Origin: an uncultured Persicitalea sp.
GTDB taxonomy: Bacteria > Bacteroidota > Bacteroidia > Cytophagales > Spirosomataceae
DNA: 9,487 nt
NCBI GenBank assembly: GCA_950075905.1
Contig: CATMVR010000130.1
Coordinates: forward strand, 1-9,487
Direction of reading: 5' to 3'
The first letter of the stretch is position 1. Each line of letters starts with the position of its first letter. Of the stretch, positions 1 through 6,406 are shown one piece after another. Under the pieces are notes generated by a model that saw only the letters and a list, made by a program, of their open reading frames with translations, was not told the origin of the DNA and made no database searches. The translations under genes and the position numbers were made by a program.

Positions 1-1427
1 CCGAAATCTCCATCATCGAAACCTTTCAGCATACCCCCGATTTACTGCACTTCCGGGGAAAATGGCAGGCTGTGTACGATGGCATTGCGCGCGCAAGCGA
101 CGTACTTATTCTGGTAGAAAAGGCCAAGGATATGACCGCCGCCGAGAAAACCGCGGTCATTGCTCAGGCACGCTTCCTCCGGGGGCACTACCATTTTGAG
201 GCAAAAAAAATGTTCAATATGGTGCCTTACATCGATGAGAAAACGTATAATCCCAACGATGCCAACAGCACCAAACTCCCCAATGACAAGGATATATGGC
301 CGAATATTGTTGAAGATCTCAAATTTGGGTATGACAACCTTCCTGCCCGCTGGAGCGGTTTTCCCGGCCGGGCGACCAAGTGGGGTTCCGGAGCTTTGCT
401 GGCAAAGGCCTATTTGTTTCAGAATAAATATGCCGAAGCAAAAACCATTCTGGAGGCTATTGTAGCAAGCGGACAATATCGCCTGGTAGACAAGTACCAC
501 GATAACCACCGCGCCGTAACTAATAACAATGCCGAGTCTATTCTGGAAGTACAGTTTTCGGTGAATGACGGTGCCGGTACAGGTCGTAACGGAAACCGGG
601 GGCACACGCTCAACTATCCGTACGGTGGAGGTGCCCTTACTACCTGCTGCGGGTTTTTTCAGCCTACTCAAAATCTGGTAAATGCCCACAAAACAGATGC
701 TACTGGTCTGCCTATGCTGGATACATTCAATGCAGTGGACGTACCGGCTGAGAATTCAGTAGCCTATACGGGCAATCTTGATCCACGCCTTGACTGGAGC
801 GTAGGGCGCACCGGTGTCCCTTACCTCGACTGGGGGATTCATAACGCTGGTTATATCCGTGATCCTGCTTATGCCGGTTTGTATTCTCCTAAGAAGCAGT
901 CACCCTATAAGTCAGAAAATGGATCGTTAACCTGGTCGAACAATCCCCGTCAAAATGCAAATAACTACCGCATGATCCGGTATTCTCATGTATTGCTTTG
1001 GCTGGCTGAGTGCGAAGTAGAGGTAGGAGACCTCAACAAAGCCCGGGCATTGGTTAATCAAATTCGCCGTCGGGCTGCTAATCCCGATGGTTTTGTTCGT
1101 TTGGCCGACGGAAAGCCTGCCGGAAACTACGTTGTAAATGAATATACAGCCTCCTGGACCGATAAAGAACTTGCCCGCAAGGCAGTCCGTTTTGAACAGC
1201 GCCTAGAGTTTGCCATGGAAGGGCATCGCTATTTTGACCTGGTTCGCTGGGGAATTGTTGACCAGACGCTCAATACGTATCTGACAGTTGAGGAAAACAA
1301 ACGATCTTATTTGAAGGGCTCTCGTTTTGTCAAGGGAAAACATGAGTATTTTCCAATTCCTAATCAGGAAATACTCAATAGTCAGTTGGGGGGCAAAGCT
1401 ACCCTGAAGCAAAATCCCGGCTACTGA
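1..1427 (+). CDS. SusD/RagB family outer-membrane nutrient-binding lipoprotein, 5' partial
   Basis: The frame is open from base 3 to the TGA at 1425-1427, giving 474 visible residues. The N-terminus, with the signal peptide and lipobox cysteine, lies outside the window; SusD proteins are usually 500-600 residues, so perhaps 60-120 are missing. Family marks are visible: WQAVYDGIARAS near the left edge, the TPR-like helix ARFLRGHYHFEAKKMF followed by VPYID, the helix RYSHVLLWLAECEVEVGD, then FEQRLEFAMEGHRYFDLVRWG at visible residues 397-417, and the usual C-terminal end YFPIPNQEI...QNPGY. SusD proteins sit on the cell surface and bind oligosaccharides or other ligands for a SusC-type TonB-dependent transporter, whose gene normally lies directly upstream. 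The substrate cannot be told from this fragment. The GTG at 72 is only an internal codon. The gene is followed by a clear terminator, so it appears to be the last gene of its operon. Confidence 0.95.
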   Translation, partial: EISIIETFQHTPDLLHFRGKWQAVYDGIARASDVLILVEKAKDMTAAEKTAVIAQARFLRGHYHFEAKKMFNMVPYIDEKTYNPNDANSTKLPNDKDIWPNIVEDLKFGYDNLPARWSGFPGRATKWGSGALLAKAYLFQNKYAEAKTILEAIVASGQYRLVDKYHDNHRAVTNNNAESILEVQFSVNDGAGTGRNGNRGHTLNYPYGGGALTTCCGFFQPTQNLVNAHKTDATGLPMLDTFNAVDVPAENSVAYTGNLDPRLDWSVGRTGVPYLDWGIHNAGYIRDPAYAGLYSPKKQSPYKSENGSLTWSNNPRQNANNYRMIRYSHVLLWLAECEVEVGDLNKARALVNQIRRRAANPDGFVRLADGKPAGNYVVNEYTASWTDKELARKAVRFEQRLEFAMEGHRYFDLVRWGIVDQTLNTYLTVEENKRSYLKGSRFVKGKHEYFPIPNQEILNSQLGGKATLKQNPGY

Positions 1428-1454
1428 TAGGAGTACCTCTGAATCCTTAACCAT

Positions 1455-1489
1455 AAAAAAGAGCATGCCGTATCTGGCATGCTCTTTTT
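1455..1489 (+). terminator. Rho-independent terminator of the susD-like gene
   Basis: A perfect 9-bp stem, GAGCATGCC (1461-1469) and GGCATGCTC (1476-1484), with a 6-nt loop is followed by five T residues (1485-1489). An A run (1455-1460) precedes it and extends the pairing. It lies 28 bp after the susD-like stop codon and about 80 bp before the next gene, so it separates the two transcription units. Confidence 0.93.
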
Positions 1490-1568
1490 GCTTTCTTATC
1501 CTGCTAGAACAATGACACGCTGTAAGGAGTTGTTTTAATAAATTCCAGAATTCAAAAAATCACCAGCC

Positions 1569-1802
1569 ATGCTACAAAATCCTACCTTCGCCGGCCTTTT
1601 TTCTACACTGTACCTCGTCCTTTTTGTCCTGGTTATTGTGTTGGGATACGGTGATATAGCTATGGTTATGTTTCTTTTTTCACCCATTCTGGTGCTTTGG
1701 CTAGTCTATACTGTACTACGCTACGGGAAGCCCTCCGCCCGCACTTTTGACGAGTATTTCTACGACGACGTGGATATCCGGGCCGATAAGTTGCGGGAGT
1801 AG
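1569..1802 (+). CDS. Small two-helix membrane protein of unknown function
   Basis: A 77-residue protein that I do not recognise. It has a strongly hydrophobic N-terminal half with two predicted membrane helices (about residues 8-26 and 28-50), joined by a very short GYGDI turn. A basic stretch (RYGKPSAR) follows, then an acidic, tyrosine-rich soluble tail (DEYFYDDVDIRADKLRE). The positive-inside rule would put both the tail and the N-terminus in the cytoplasm. The ATG at 1569 is the first start in the frame, preceded by an A-rich stretch rather than a Shine-Dalgarno, as is usual in Bacteroidota. A strong terminator upstream implies that it has its own promoter, but I found no good TAnnTTTG element. 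Its stop is only 8 bp from the stop of the convergent DUF1593 gene. Regular codon use and the helix pattern make it a likely real gene; its function is unknown. Confidence 0.72.
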   Translation: MLQNPTFAGLFSTLYLVLFVLVIVLGYGDIAMVMFLFSPILVLWLVYTVLRYGKPSARTFDEYFYDDVDIRADKLRE

Positions 1803-1810
1803 GCTACCCA

Positions 1811-3160
1811 CTACTGAACATAAACCACCACCCGGCGGAATGAGGTTAGAGCGGGAGTGCCCGTATCTGTCACTTCCAGAATGAAATGCAGCGTAGCCTC
1901 GGTCGCATCCTCAGGAATAGCCACCTCCGCCTGCGGTTTGTCAGGATTCTTTACCGGTACCCGGCCAGGATAGGTGCCTGCTTCCCAGTAGTTCCACCAG
2001 CGGCAGGCCAGCGGGTTGCTGTCCGGGTCTGACGATCCGGCGGCCGACAACCTCACCAACTCCCCTGCTTTGGCTTTTATTTCCAGTACATCATTCCCCT
2101 TCTGATTGTTTACCACCGCCACTGGCGCGTGGTTAGCTTCCCCATAGCTTTTTACGCACCAGTCCATGCGGGCGGCAAAGTCATTCTGAAAGTACTTTCT
2201 CCACCTCGACACGCTCAGTCGCTCGTTCCAGAGTCCATCCTGAAAATCAGCCGCATCAATATACAGTTGCTGCCTGATTAACCGAAAACGTCCCCCGTAG
2301 CCGCCCCATTCGGGGTGTTCGGGCACGTTGAGGCCATTGGGGAGCAGCGCCAGAAACGAGGGTGTATCGCCTTCCTTCATGCCCGCTTTTCCGGCGGCGT
2401 CCCGCGGATAGCAGGCCCCCAGAGGGCCATGATTCTCCACCACATGCTCACGTACCCATTCCCGTGAGGTGAGGGTTTGATCGCCCGTCATGTACACACC
2501 CCGGTAGGCAGAGGTTTCGCGAATCTTCGGGGCGTGGGGGTAGCCATAGTTGATAAATCCGCTGCTGACGAAGAAAATACCGGGGAAATTTTCGAGAATC
2601 CAGCGCTCGTGTCCATCCTGATTGCCGATGGTATGGATACGAAGCTTTTGGCTGAACGCCTCGACCTCGGCTTTGGGGCGGGTTTGTTTTATTTTCCAGA
2701 GCGCCTGCGCCAGCTCGCGTTGTCCCCCCCACACAATCACCCACACGGGTCGGGGGTCGGGTTTGTCGGCTACGGTAATCAGCCAGTCGGAGGCGGCGGT
2801 ATCGTGGCCCTCGCCCAGCACGTGCTGATTGCCGCTGCCGGGCTTTACCAGTGTACGCAGGTAGGCTGGATCCGGAAAGGTAGGCGAATGTTTCCGTAGA
2901 TTGGAGTATACTTTTTCGTAGGCATCCAGTTGCCGATAAATCAGCTCGGGCCGGGTATCCTGTCCGTGTTCCAGGCGGCTCGATGTGAGCAATCCTTCGA
3001 GCTCAAACTGATCGGTATGCACCAGCAGCCGCACCAGGCTCTGCTGATCGTCGGGATCGCCACCGATGTCGGTCATCACCACCAGCCGGACGGGCTGCTG
3101 GGCGAAAAGGGGTAAGCTTCCGGCAAGAAAGAAAAAGAGAGCAACTACAAATCGGGTCAT
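1811..3160 (-). CDS. Secreted DUF1593 (Sde182-type) nucleoside-hydrolase-like protein
   Basis: A 449-residue protein with a clear signal peptide (residues 1-20, ending LPLFA before QQP), so it is exported to the periplasm or cell surface. The N-terminal domain (about 23-310) carries TDIGGDPDDQQS at 30-41. This is the Asp-rich calcium and ribose binding signature of nucleoside hydrolases in the DUF1593 form. It is followed by family marks such as IGNQDGHERWI (178-188), EGDTPSFLALLPNGLN (263-278) and the WGGYGGRF block (285-292). The C-terminal domain (about 345-449) is a beta-sandwich with LSAAGSSDPDSNPLACRWWNYWEAGTYPG (371-399), typical of the C-terminal domain of this family. Family members occur in polysaccharide-degrading bacteria, but the substrate is not established; hydrolysis of an N- or O-ribosyl or related glycosidic bond is inference. 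It follows yigZ by 50 bp on the same strand and could share its transcript. Length and both domains look complete. Confidence 0.9.
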   Translation of the reverse strand: MTRFVVALFFFLAGSLPLFAQQPVRLVVMTDIGGDPDDQQSLVRLLVHTDQFELEGLLTSSRLEHGQDTRPELIYRQLDAYEKVYSNLRKHSPTFPDPAYLRTLVKPGSGNQHVLGEGHDTAASDWLITVADKPDPRPVWVIVWGGQRELAQALWKIKQTRPKAEVEAFSQKLRIHTIGNQDGHERWILENFPGIFFVSSGFINYGYPHAPKIRETSAYRGVYMTGDQTLTSREWVREHVVENHGPLGACYPRDAAGKAGMKEGDTPSFLALLPNGLNVPEHPEWGGYGGRFRLIRQQLYIDAADFQDGLWNERLSVSRWRKYFQNDFAARMDWCVKSYGEANHAPVAVVNNQKGNDVLEIKAKAGELVRLSAAGSSDPDSNPLACRWWNYWEAGTYPGRVPVKNPDKPQAEVAIPEDATEATLHFILEVTDTGTPALTSFRRVVVYVQ

Positions 3161-3210
3161 AGAAGAAGTCAGCCTGCGTGTACACTAGCAGTAAGGCTCC
3201 GCCTACCGCA

Positions 3211-3825
3211 CTATACTGTTTTCAGGTACCTGATTTCAACTTTCTCAATTCCCTCAAAAGCCGGTACCACCTGGTTCAGCATCGTTTTGCGAACCAGCAC
3301 TACCAGTCGGCACTCCATCTCAAAGGTCTGCTCCTGCACATCCAGATTATTACTTTTTACAATCTTCATTACATCGTTCATAGCCTCGTACGGAAACAGA
3401 ATTTCGTACACGTCGCTGACGTGCCTGGTAATGGTCGTGGCTTGATGAATAGCTTCTTCGGTAGCTGTTTTATACGCATTGATCAGGCCGGGTACCCCCA
3501 GCAGCGTGCCGCCAAAGTACCGCACTACCACGACCAGTACATTGGTCAGGTCTTTGGAGTAGAGCGTATTCAGGATAGGCCGCCCGGCGGTACCCGATGG
3601 CTCGCCGTCGTCGTTGGCGCGGTAGTGGTTTCTATCAAGCCCCAGGCGGTAGGCGTAGCAGTGGTGTACCGCTTTGGGGTGCTGATCGCGCAGGGCTACC
3701 AGCAGTGGTTTGGTGTCTTCCTCGGAGCTGATGGGGTAGGCAAAGGCCAGAAACTTGCTGCCCCGGTCTTTGAAAAACCCTTCGGCGGGTGCTTCGATGG
3801 TTTGGTAGGAGTCGTCAAATAGCAT
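3211..3825 (-). CDS. yigZ: YigZ/IMPACT family protein (UPF0029)
   Basis: A 204-residue protein of the usual length for bacterial YigZ. The N-terminal IMPACT/UPF0029 domain (about 15-125) contains the signature NDDGEPSGTAGRPIL at 71-85 and the RYFGGTLLGVPGLINAY block at 102-118. The C-terminal DUF1949 ferredoxin-like domain follows (about 135-200). In eukaryotes IMPACT proteins regulate the kinase GCN2; the role of bacterial YigZ is not settled, though a link to nucleic acid or ribosome binding has been proposed. The frame stays open upstream to 4026, but the added residues run antisense-free through the MFS coding region and have no family similarity. The ATG at 3823-3825 fits the family N-terminus and has an AAAGG ribosome-binding-like sequence 6 nt upstream (3832-3836), one of few in this window. 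The gene overlaps the MFS stop codon by 11 bp, indicating translational coupling. Confidence 0.93.
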   Translation of the reverse strand: MLFDDSYQTIEAPAEGFFKDRGSKFLAFAYPISSEEDTKPLLVALRDQHPKAVHHCYAYRLGLDRNHYRANDDGEPSGTAGRPILNTLYSKDLTNVLVVVVRYFGGTLLGVPGLINAYKTATEEAIHQATTITRHVSDVYEILFPYEAMNDVMKIVKSNNLDVQEQTFEMECRLVVLVRKTMLNQVVPAFEGIEKVEIRYLKTV

Positions 3826-5002
3826 GGAGAGCCTTTCTTTTTTTTCGTATAAACAACAGTGAATACACAAGCGCCGCCAGGCCAAAACCCGCCATGACCG
3901 AAAAGGCCATCGGCAGCCGGGCAACGGTATTGGCAAAAATTGCCGCCGACAGATAGGCCCCGATGCCAATCCCCGCTTCCATCGAAATATACATGGTGGC
4001 CATAGCCCGCCCGCGGCTGTTTTCATCGCTCAGGTCAACGGTCCAGGCGGTGAGGATGGGGGAGAGAATACCCGTGGCGAAGCCAAAGAATACGGCACCG
4101 GTAAAAAACAGAACCGGCGATTGGGCAAAGCCCGTACATAGCATAGCCACGATGAGTAGTACGCAACCCACCACTACTACTTCCACGCGTCCGTAACGAT
4201 CAGAGACCTTGCCCGCCACCAGGCGTACCAGCAGAGAAGTAAGCGTAAAAATCAGGTAGTACAGACCGTGATTATGGATGCCGAGCGAATCGCTGAAATC
4301 GGGGATAAGCGTGAGTACTGCCCCGAAGCTGAAATAGGTCAGAAAAACCACCAGCGAGGGAGATAGCACCCGCGGCTCGAAAATATCCTTGCGGGTAATG
4401 TTGAAAGCATCCCAGCTGAGTCGGACGGGCTTAGGAAGGGTTTCTTTCATGTTGAGCAGAATGGCAATGGAAAGAAACGCCATGAAGGAAGAAGTATAAA
4501 ACATCACATCCAGCGAAAACAGGTTGGCGATCCAGCTCCCAATAGCGGGTCCCAACGCGGCACCGGTACTTACGCTCATGCCGTATACGCCCAGGGCTTC
4601 ACCCCGGCGGTTGGCCGGCACGATGTCGGCGATGTAGGCCGCCGTACCCGTAGGTTTGAAACCCGTCGAAAAGCCGTGCCCAAGCCGCAGCAGCAGAAAC
4701 GGGACAACCGCCGTAAAAACAGGGTACAGAAATCCGCACACGAAGCACACCAGTGACCCGAAGGCCATGACCGGAATGCGCCCGACGCGGTCGGTAAGGC
4801 GGCCACTAAACGGCCGCGAAAGTCCAGCAGTGAGCGTAAATAGGCTAATAATAAGTCCTTTATGCTCTGCCCCGCCCAGGCTGGTCAGGTATGCAGGTAG
4901 CTCAGGAATGAGCATGTTGAAGCTGGCAAAGAATAAAAAGGAGCTAAGGCTGAGGAGCCAGAATTGCAGCGTAAAGATGCTGGATGAAGCGGTGATTTTC
5001 AT
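3815..5002 (-). CDS. MFS transporter, drug-efflux-like (DHA1 type)
   Basis: A 395-residue inner-membrane protein with about 12 hydrophobic helices, the normal major facilitator length. Motif A appears twice, once per half: GRLTDRVGRIP (67-77) and GKVSDRYGRVEV (264-275). A motif C-like GAALGPAIGSW (147-157) in helix 5 is typical of proton antiporters that export drugs or small molecules. NRRGEALG (131-138) and ENSRGRAMA (327-335) are the usual cytoplasmic-loop repeats. The substrate is unknown. A start 18 nt upstream (5020) is possible, but a TACCTTTG promoter element lies between the two ATGs and the shorter N-terminus (MKITASSSIFTLQFW) is the usual form, so I chose the ATG at 5000-5002. The protein ends in a basic tail (RKKRKALHAI) whose codons also carry the ribosome-binding region of yigZ, which overlaps by 11 bp. 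Probably the first gene of an MFS-yigZ-DUF1593 transcript. Confidence 0.92.
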   Translation of the reverse strand: MKITASSSIFTLQFWLLSLSSFLFFASFNMLIPELPAYLTSLGGAEHKGLIISLFTLTAGLSRPFSGRLTDRVGRIPVMAFGSLVCFVCGFLYPVFTAVVPFLLLRLGHGFSTGFKPTGTAAYIADIVPANRRGEALGVYGMSVSTGAALGPAIGSWIANLFSLDVMFYTSSFMAFLSIAILLNMKETLPKPVRLSWDAFNITRKDIFEPRVLSPSLVVFLTYFSFGAVLTLIPDFSDSLGIHNHGLYYLIFTLTSLLVRLVAGKVSDRYGRVEVVVVGCVLLIVAMLCTGFAQSPVLFFTGAVFFGFATGILSPILTAWTVDLSDENSRGRAMATMYISMEAGIGIGAYLSAAIFANTVARLPMAFSVMAGFGLAALVYSLLFIRKKRKALHAI

Positions 5003-5006
5003 GCCG

Positions 5007-5014
5007 CAAAGGTA
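5007..5014 (-). promoter_or_regulatory. Bacteroidota -7 promoter element before the MFS gene
   Basis: Read on the minus strand this is TACCTTTG, a perfect match to the TAnnTTTG -7 element used by the primary sigma factor of Bacteroidota. Only four bases (CGGC) separate it from the chosen MFS ATG, so the transcript would be leaderless or nearly so. I see no clear TTG -33 box at the expected distance of about 19 bp, where the sequence is pyrimidine-rich. The element also argues against the upstream ATG at 5020, which would place the promoter inside the coding region. Confidence 0.55.
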
Positions 5015-5098
5015 ATTCATTGCAGCCTGAAAAGAGAGACAGCAGAAAAGAATGATGCTAATAGTTCTAAAACCTCTAACCCCGAAAGCCGGCAGCCG

Positions 5099-5425
5099 CT
5101 ACCACCACCATTTTCCGTACGTGGCGCTCTTCAGGGGGCTTAGTACTTTAGGGAGCAGGTAGTAGTGCCCCAGCCAGCCTAAGATCACGAAAGCGATAAG
5201 TACAAAAAAGAGTACATAGGGTAGATTGATGGTCACTTTCAGCTTTTCCTGGTCGCTCATGTGGTGGTACCGGTAGAGGGGCCGGGACGCCAGTAGAACC
5301 ATAAGCAGAGGCAGAACGGGCCGGGGAACATCCCAAAATATGCTTAGCAGAAGCATAGCCATAATGGCCAGACTAACAGCGATCCAGAGAAAGAGGTCTG
5401 GCCGGGTGTGGGAGCTTAGTTTCAT
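5099..5425 (-). CDS. Small three-helix membrane protein of unknown function
   Basis: A 108-residue protein that I do not recognise. It has three hydrophobic segments: about 11-31 (LFLWIAVSLAIMAMLLLSIFW), 35-51 (RPVLPLLMVLLASRPLY) and 70-91 (YVLFFVLIAFVILGWLGHYYLL). A charged loop, RYHHMSDQEKLKVTINLP, lies between the second and third segments, and the protein ends in KWWW. The ATG at 5423-5425 gives a typical short charged N-terminus (MKLSSHTRPD). The frame continues upstream to 5479, but that extension (MGYILHSSRNTKSSPCVF) is polar and unconvincing. The gene lies upstream of the MFS gene on the same strand with a 96-bp gap that contains the MFS promoter element, so it may be separately transcribed. 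It is divergent from the RsbQ-like gene. No enzymatic motif is visible; it is probably a real membrane protein of unknown role. Confidence 0.7.
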   Translation of the reverse strand: MKLSSHTRPDLFLWIAVSLAIMAMLLLSIFWDVPRPVLPLLMVLLASRPLYRYHHMSDQEKLKVTINLPYVLFFVLIAFVILGWLGHYYLLPKVLSPLKSATYGKWWW

Positions 5426-5535
5426 AAAGACGCAGGGTGATGATTTGGTATTTCTGGAAGAATGCAAGATATACCCCAAGCCATGAAAAGTAAATATATC
5501 TTCGATAAAAATTTATGCTTGTAGAAAATAGTCAG

Positions 5536-5543
5536 TACCTTTA
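5536..5543 (+). promoter_or_regulatory. Possible -7 element for the RsbQ-like/kinase operon
   Basis: TACCTTTA matches the TAnnTTTG element at all but the last defined base and lies 45 bp before the hydrolase start, within the divergent 163-bp spacer. A TTG at 5519-5521 is closer (14 bp) than the usual -33 spacing, so this is only a candidate. Confidence 0.25.
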
Positions 5544-5571
5544 AAGTCTTCGTATTAAACTGGTCACAAAC

Positions 5572-5592
5572 ATGATTTTCGGTAAGCTATGA
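5572..5592 (+). other. Six-codon leader ORF overlapping the hydrolase start
   Basis: ATG at 5572 opens a short frame reading MIFGKL that ends at a TGA (5590-5592). This TGA overlaps the hydrolase ATG (5589-5591) as ATGA, an arrangement typical of coupled translation re-initiation. Neither start has a Shine-Dalgarno. It could be a chance occurrence; no peptide function is implied. Confidence 0.25.
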
Positions 5593-6404
5593 GTACGGAT
5601 GTATTGAAAAGAAACAATGTAACCATTCACGGCAAAGGCAGTACTCCCATGCTGTTTGCCCACGGCTTTGGCTGCGCCCAGCAAATGTGGCGCTACATAT
5701 GGCCTGCGTTTGAGGAGGATTACAAAATTGTACTATTCGATTACGTAGGAAGCGGGCGGTCAGACCTGAGTGCATATAACTCGGAGCGTTATGCTAATCT
5801 TAATGGCTATGCCGAAGATGTACTGGATATCTGCCGGGCGCTGGATCTGCGGGATGTCATTTTTGTGGGGCACTCCGTCAGCAGCATGGTAGGGGTGATA
5901 GCGTCCATCAAAGAGCCTGACCGCTTCCGGGAGCTTATCATGATCGGCCCGTCGCCACGGTATATCAACGATGAGGCTTACCTGGGCGGCTTTGAGCGGC
6001 AGGATATCGATGAACTGCTCACCACTATGGAAAAAAACTACATTGGCTGGGCCAACTTTCTGGCTCCGGCTATTATGAAAAACGACGAGCGCCCCGAGCT
6101 GGGCCAGGAGTTGATAGACAGCTTCTGTTCCACCGACCCGGTGATAGCCCGGCAGTTTGCCGAGGTTACGTTTTTGTCCGACAACCGTCGTGACCTGACA
6201 CATGTGAAGCATCCATCGCTGATCATGCAGTGTTCCGAAGACTTGGTAGCGCCTTATGAAGTAGGCTACTATCTCCGCGATCAGCTGACGACAAGTACCC
6301 TTGTATTGATGAATGCCACGGGGCATTGCCCCCACATGAGCGCGCCAGACGAAACAATTCACCTCATTAGGCAGTATTTGCAATCTAACCACCAACCCGC
6401 TTAG
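5589..6404 (+). CDS. rsbQ: RsbQ-like alpha/beta hydrolase (KAI2/D14-type fold)
   Basis: A 271-residue cytoplasmic protein of normal family length without signal peptide. It has the alpha/beta hydrolase landmarks: oxyanion loop HGFG (25-28), nucleophile elbow GHSVSS with Ser96, acid CSEDLVAP with Asp218, and GHCPHMS with His246. From memory it matches Bacillus subtilis RsbQ along almost its whole length, for example FDYVGSG.SDL, EKNYIGWA, FCSTDPVIARQFA and the HCPHMS.PDETI end. RsbQ is the hydrolase required by the PAS phosphatase RsbP for energy-stress activation of sigma-B; it is thought to make or release a small-molecule signal. The plant karrikin and strigolactone receptors KAI2 and D14 share the fold. 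The stop is 2 nt before the start of a PAS-histidine kinase, so the two are one operon and likely signalling partners. The elbow reads SVSS rather than the SVGA I recall for RsbQ; this could affect the pocket. Assignment to the RsbQ group is confident, the substrate unknown. Confidence 0.93.
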   Translation: MSTDVLKRNNVTIHGKGSTPMLFAHGFGCAQQMWRYIWPAFEEDYKIVLFDYVGSGRSDLSAYNSERYANLNGYAEDVLDICRALDLRDVIFVGHSVSSMVGVIASIKEPDRFRELIMIGPSPRYINDEAYLGGFERQDIDELLTTMEKNYIGWANFLAPAIMKNDERPELGQELIDSFCSTDPVIARQFAEVTFLSDNRRDLTHVKHPSLIMQCSEDLVAPYEVGYYLRDQLTTSTLVLMNATGHCPHMSAPDETIHLIRQYLQSNHQPA

Positions 6405-6406
6405 CA

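Noticed and set aside
42..689. Long - strand frame opposite the SusD gene
   Set aside because: Antisense to well-supported SusD coding sequence; no domain is recognisable.
3178..3822. Long + strand frame (214 codons) opposite yigZ
   Set aside because: It mirrors the yigZ coding region, has no recognisable domain, and the minus-strand reading carries the clear IMPACT signature.
3826..4026. N-terminal extension of YigZ by 67 residues
   Set aside because: The extension lies wholly within the MFS coding region, is rich in W, R and C as off-frame translations are, and the remaining 204 residues match the normal family length.
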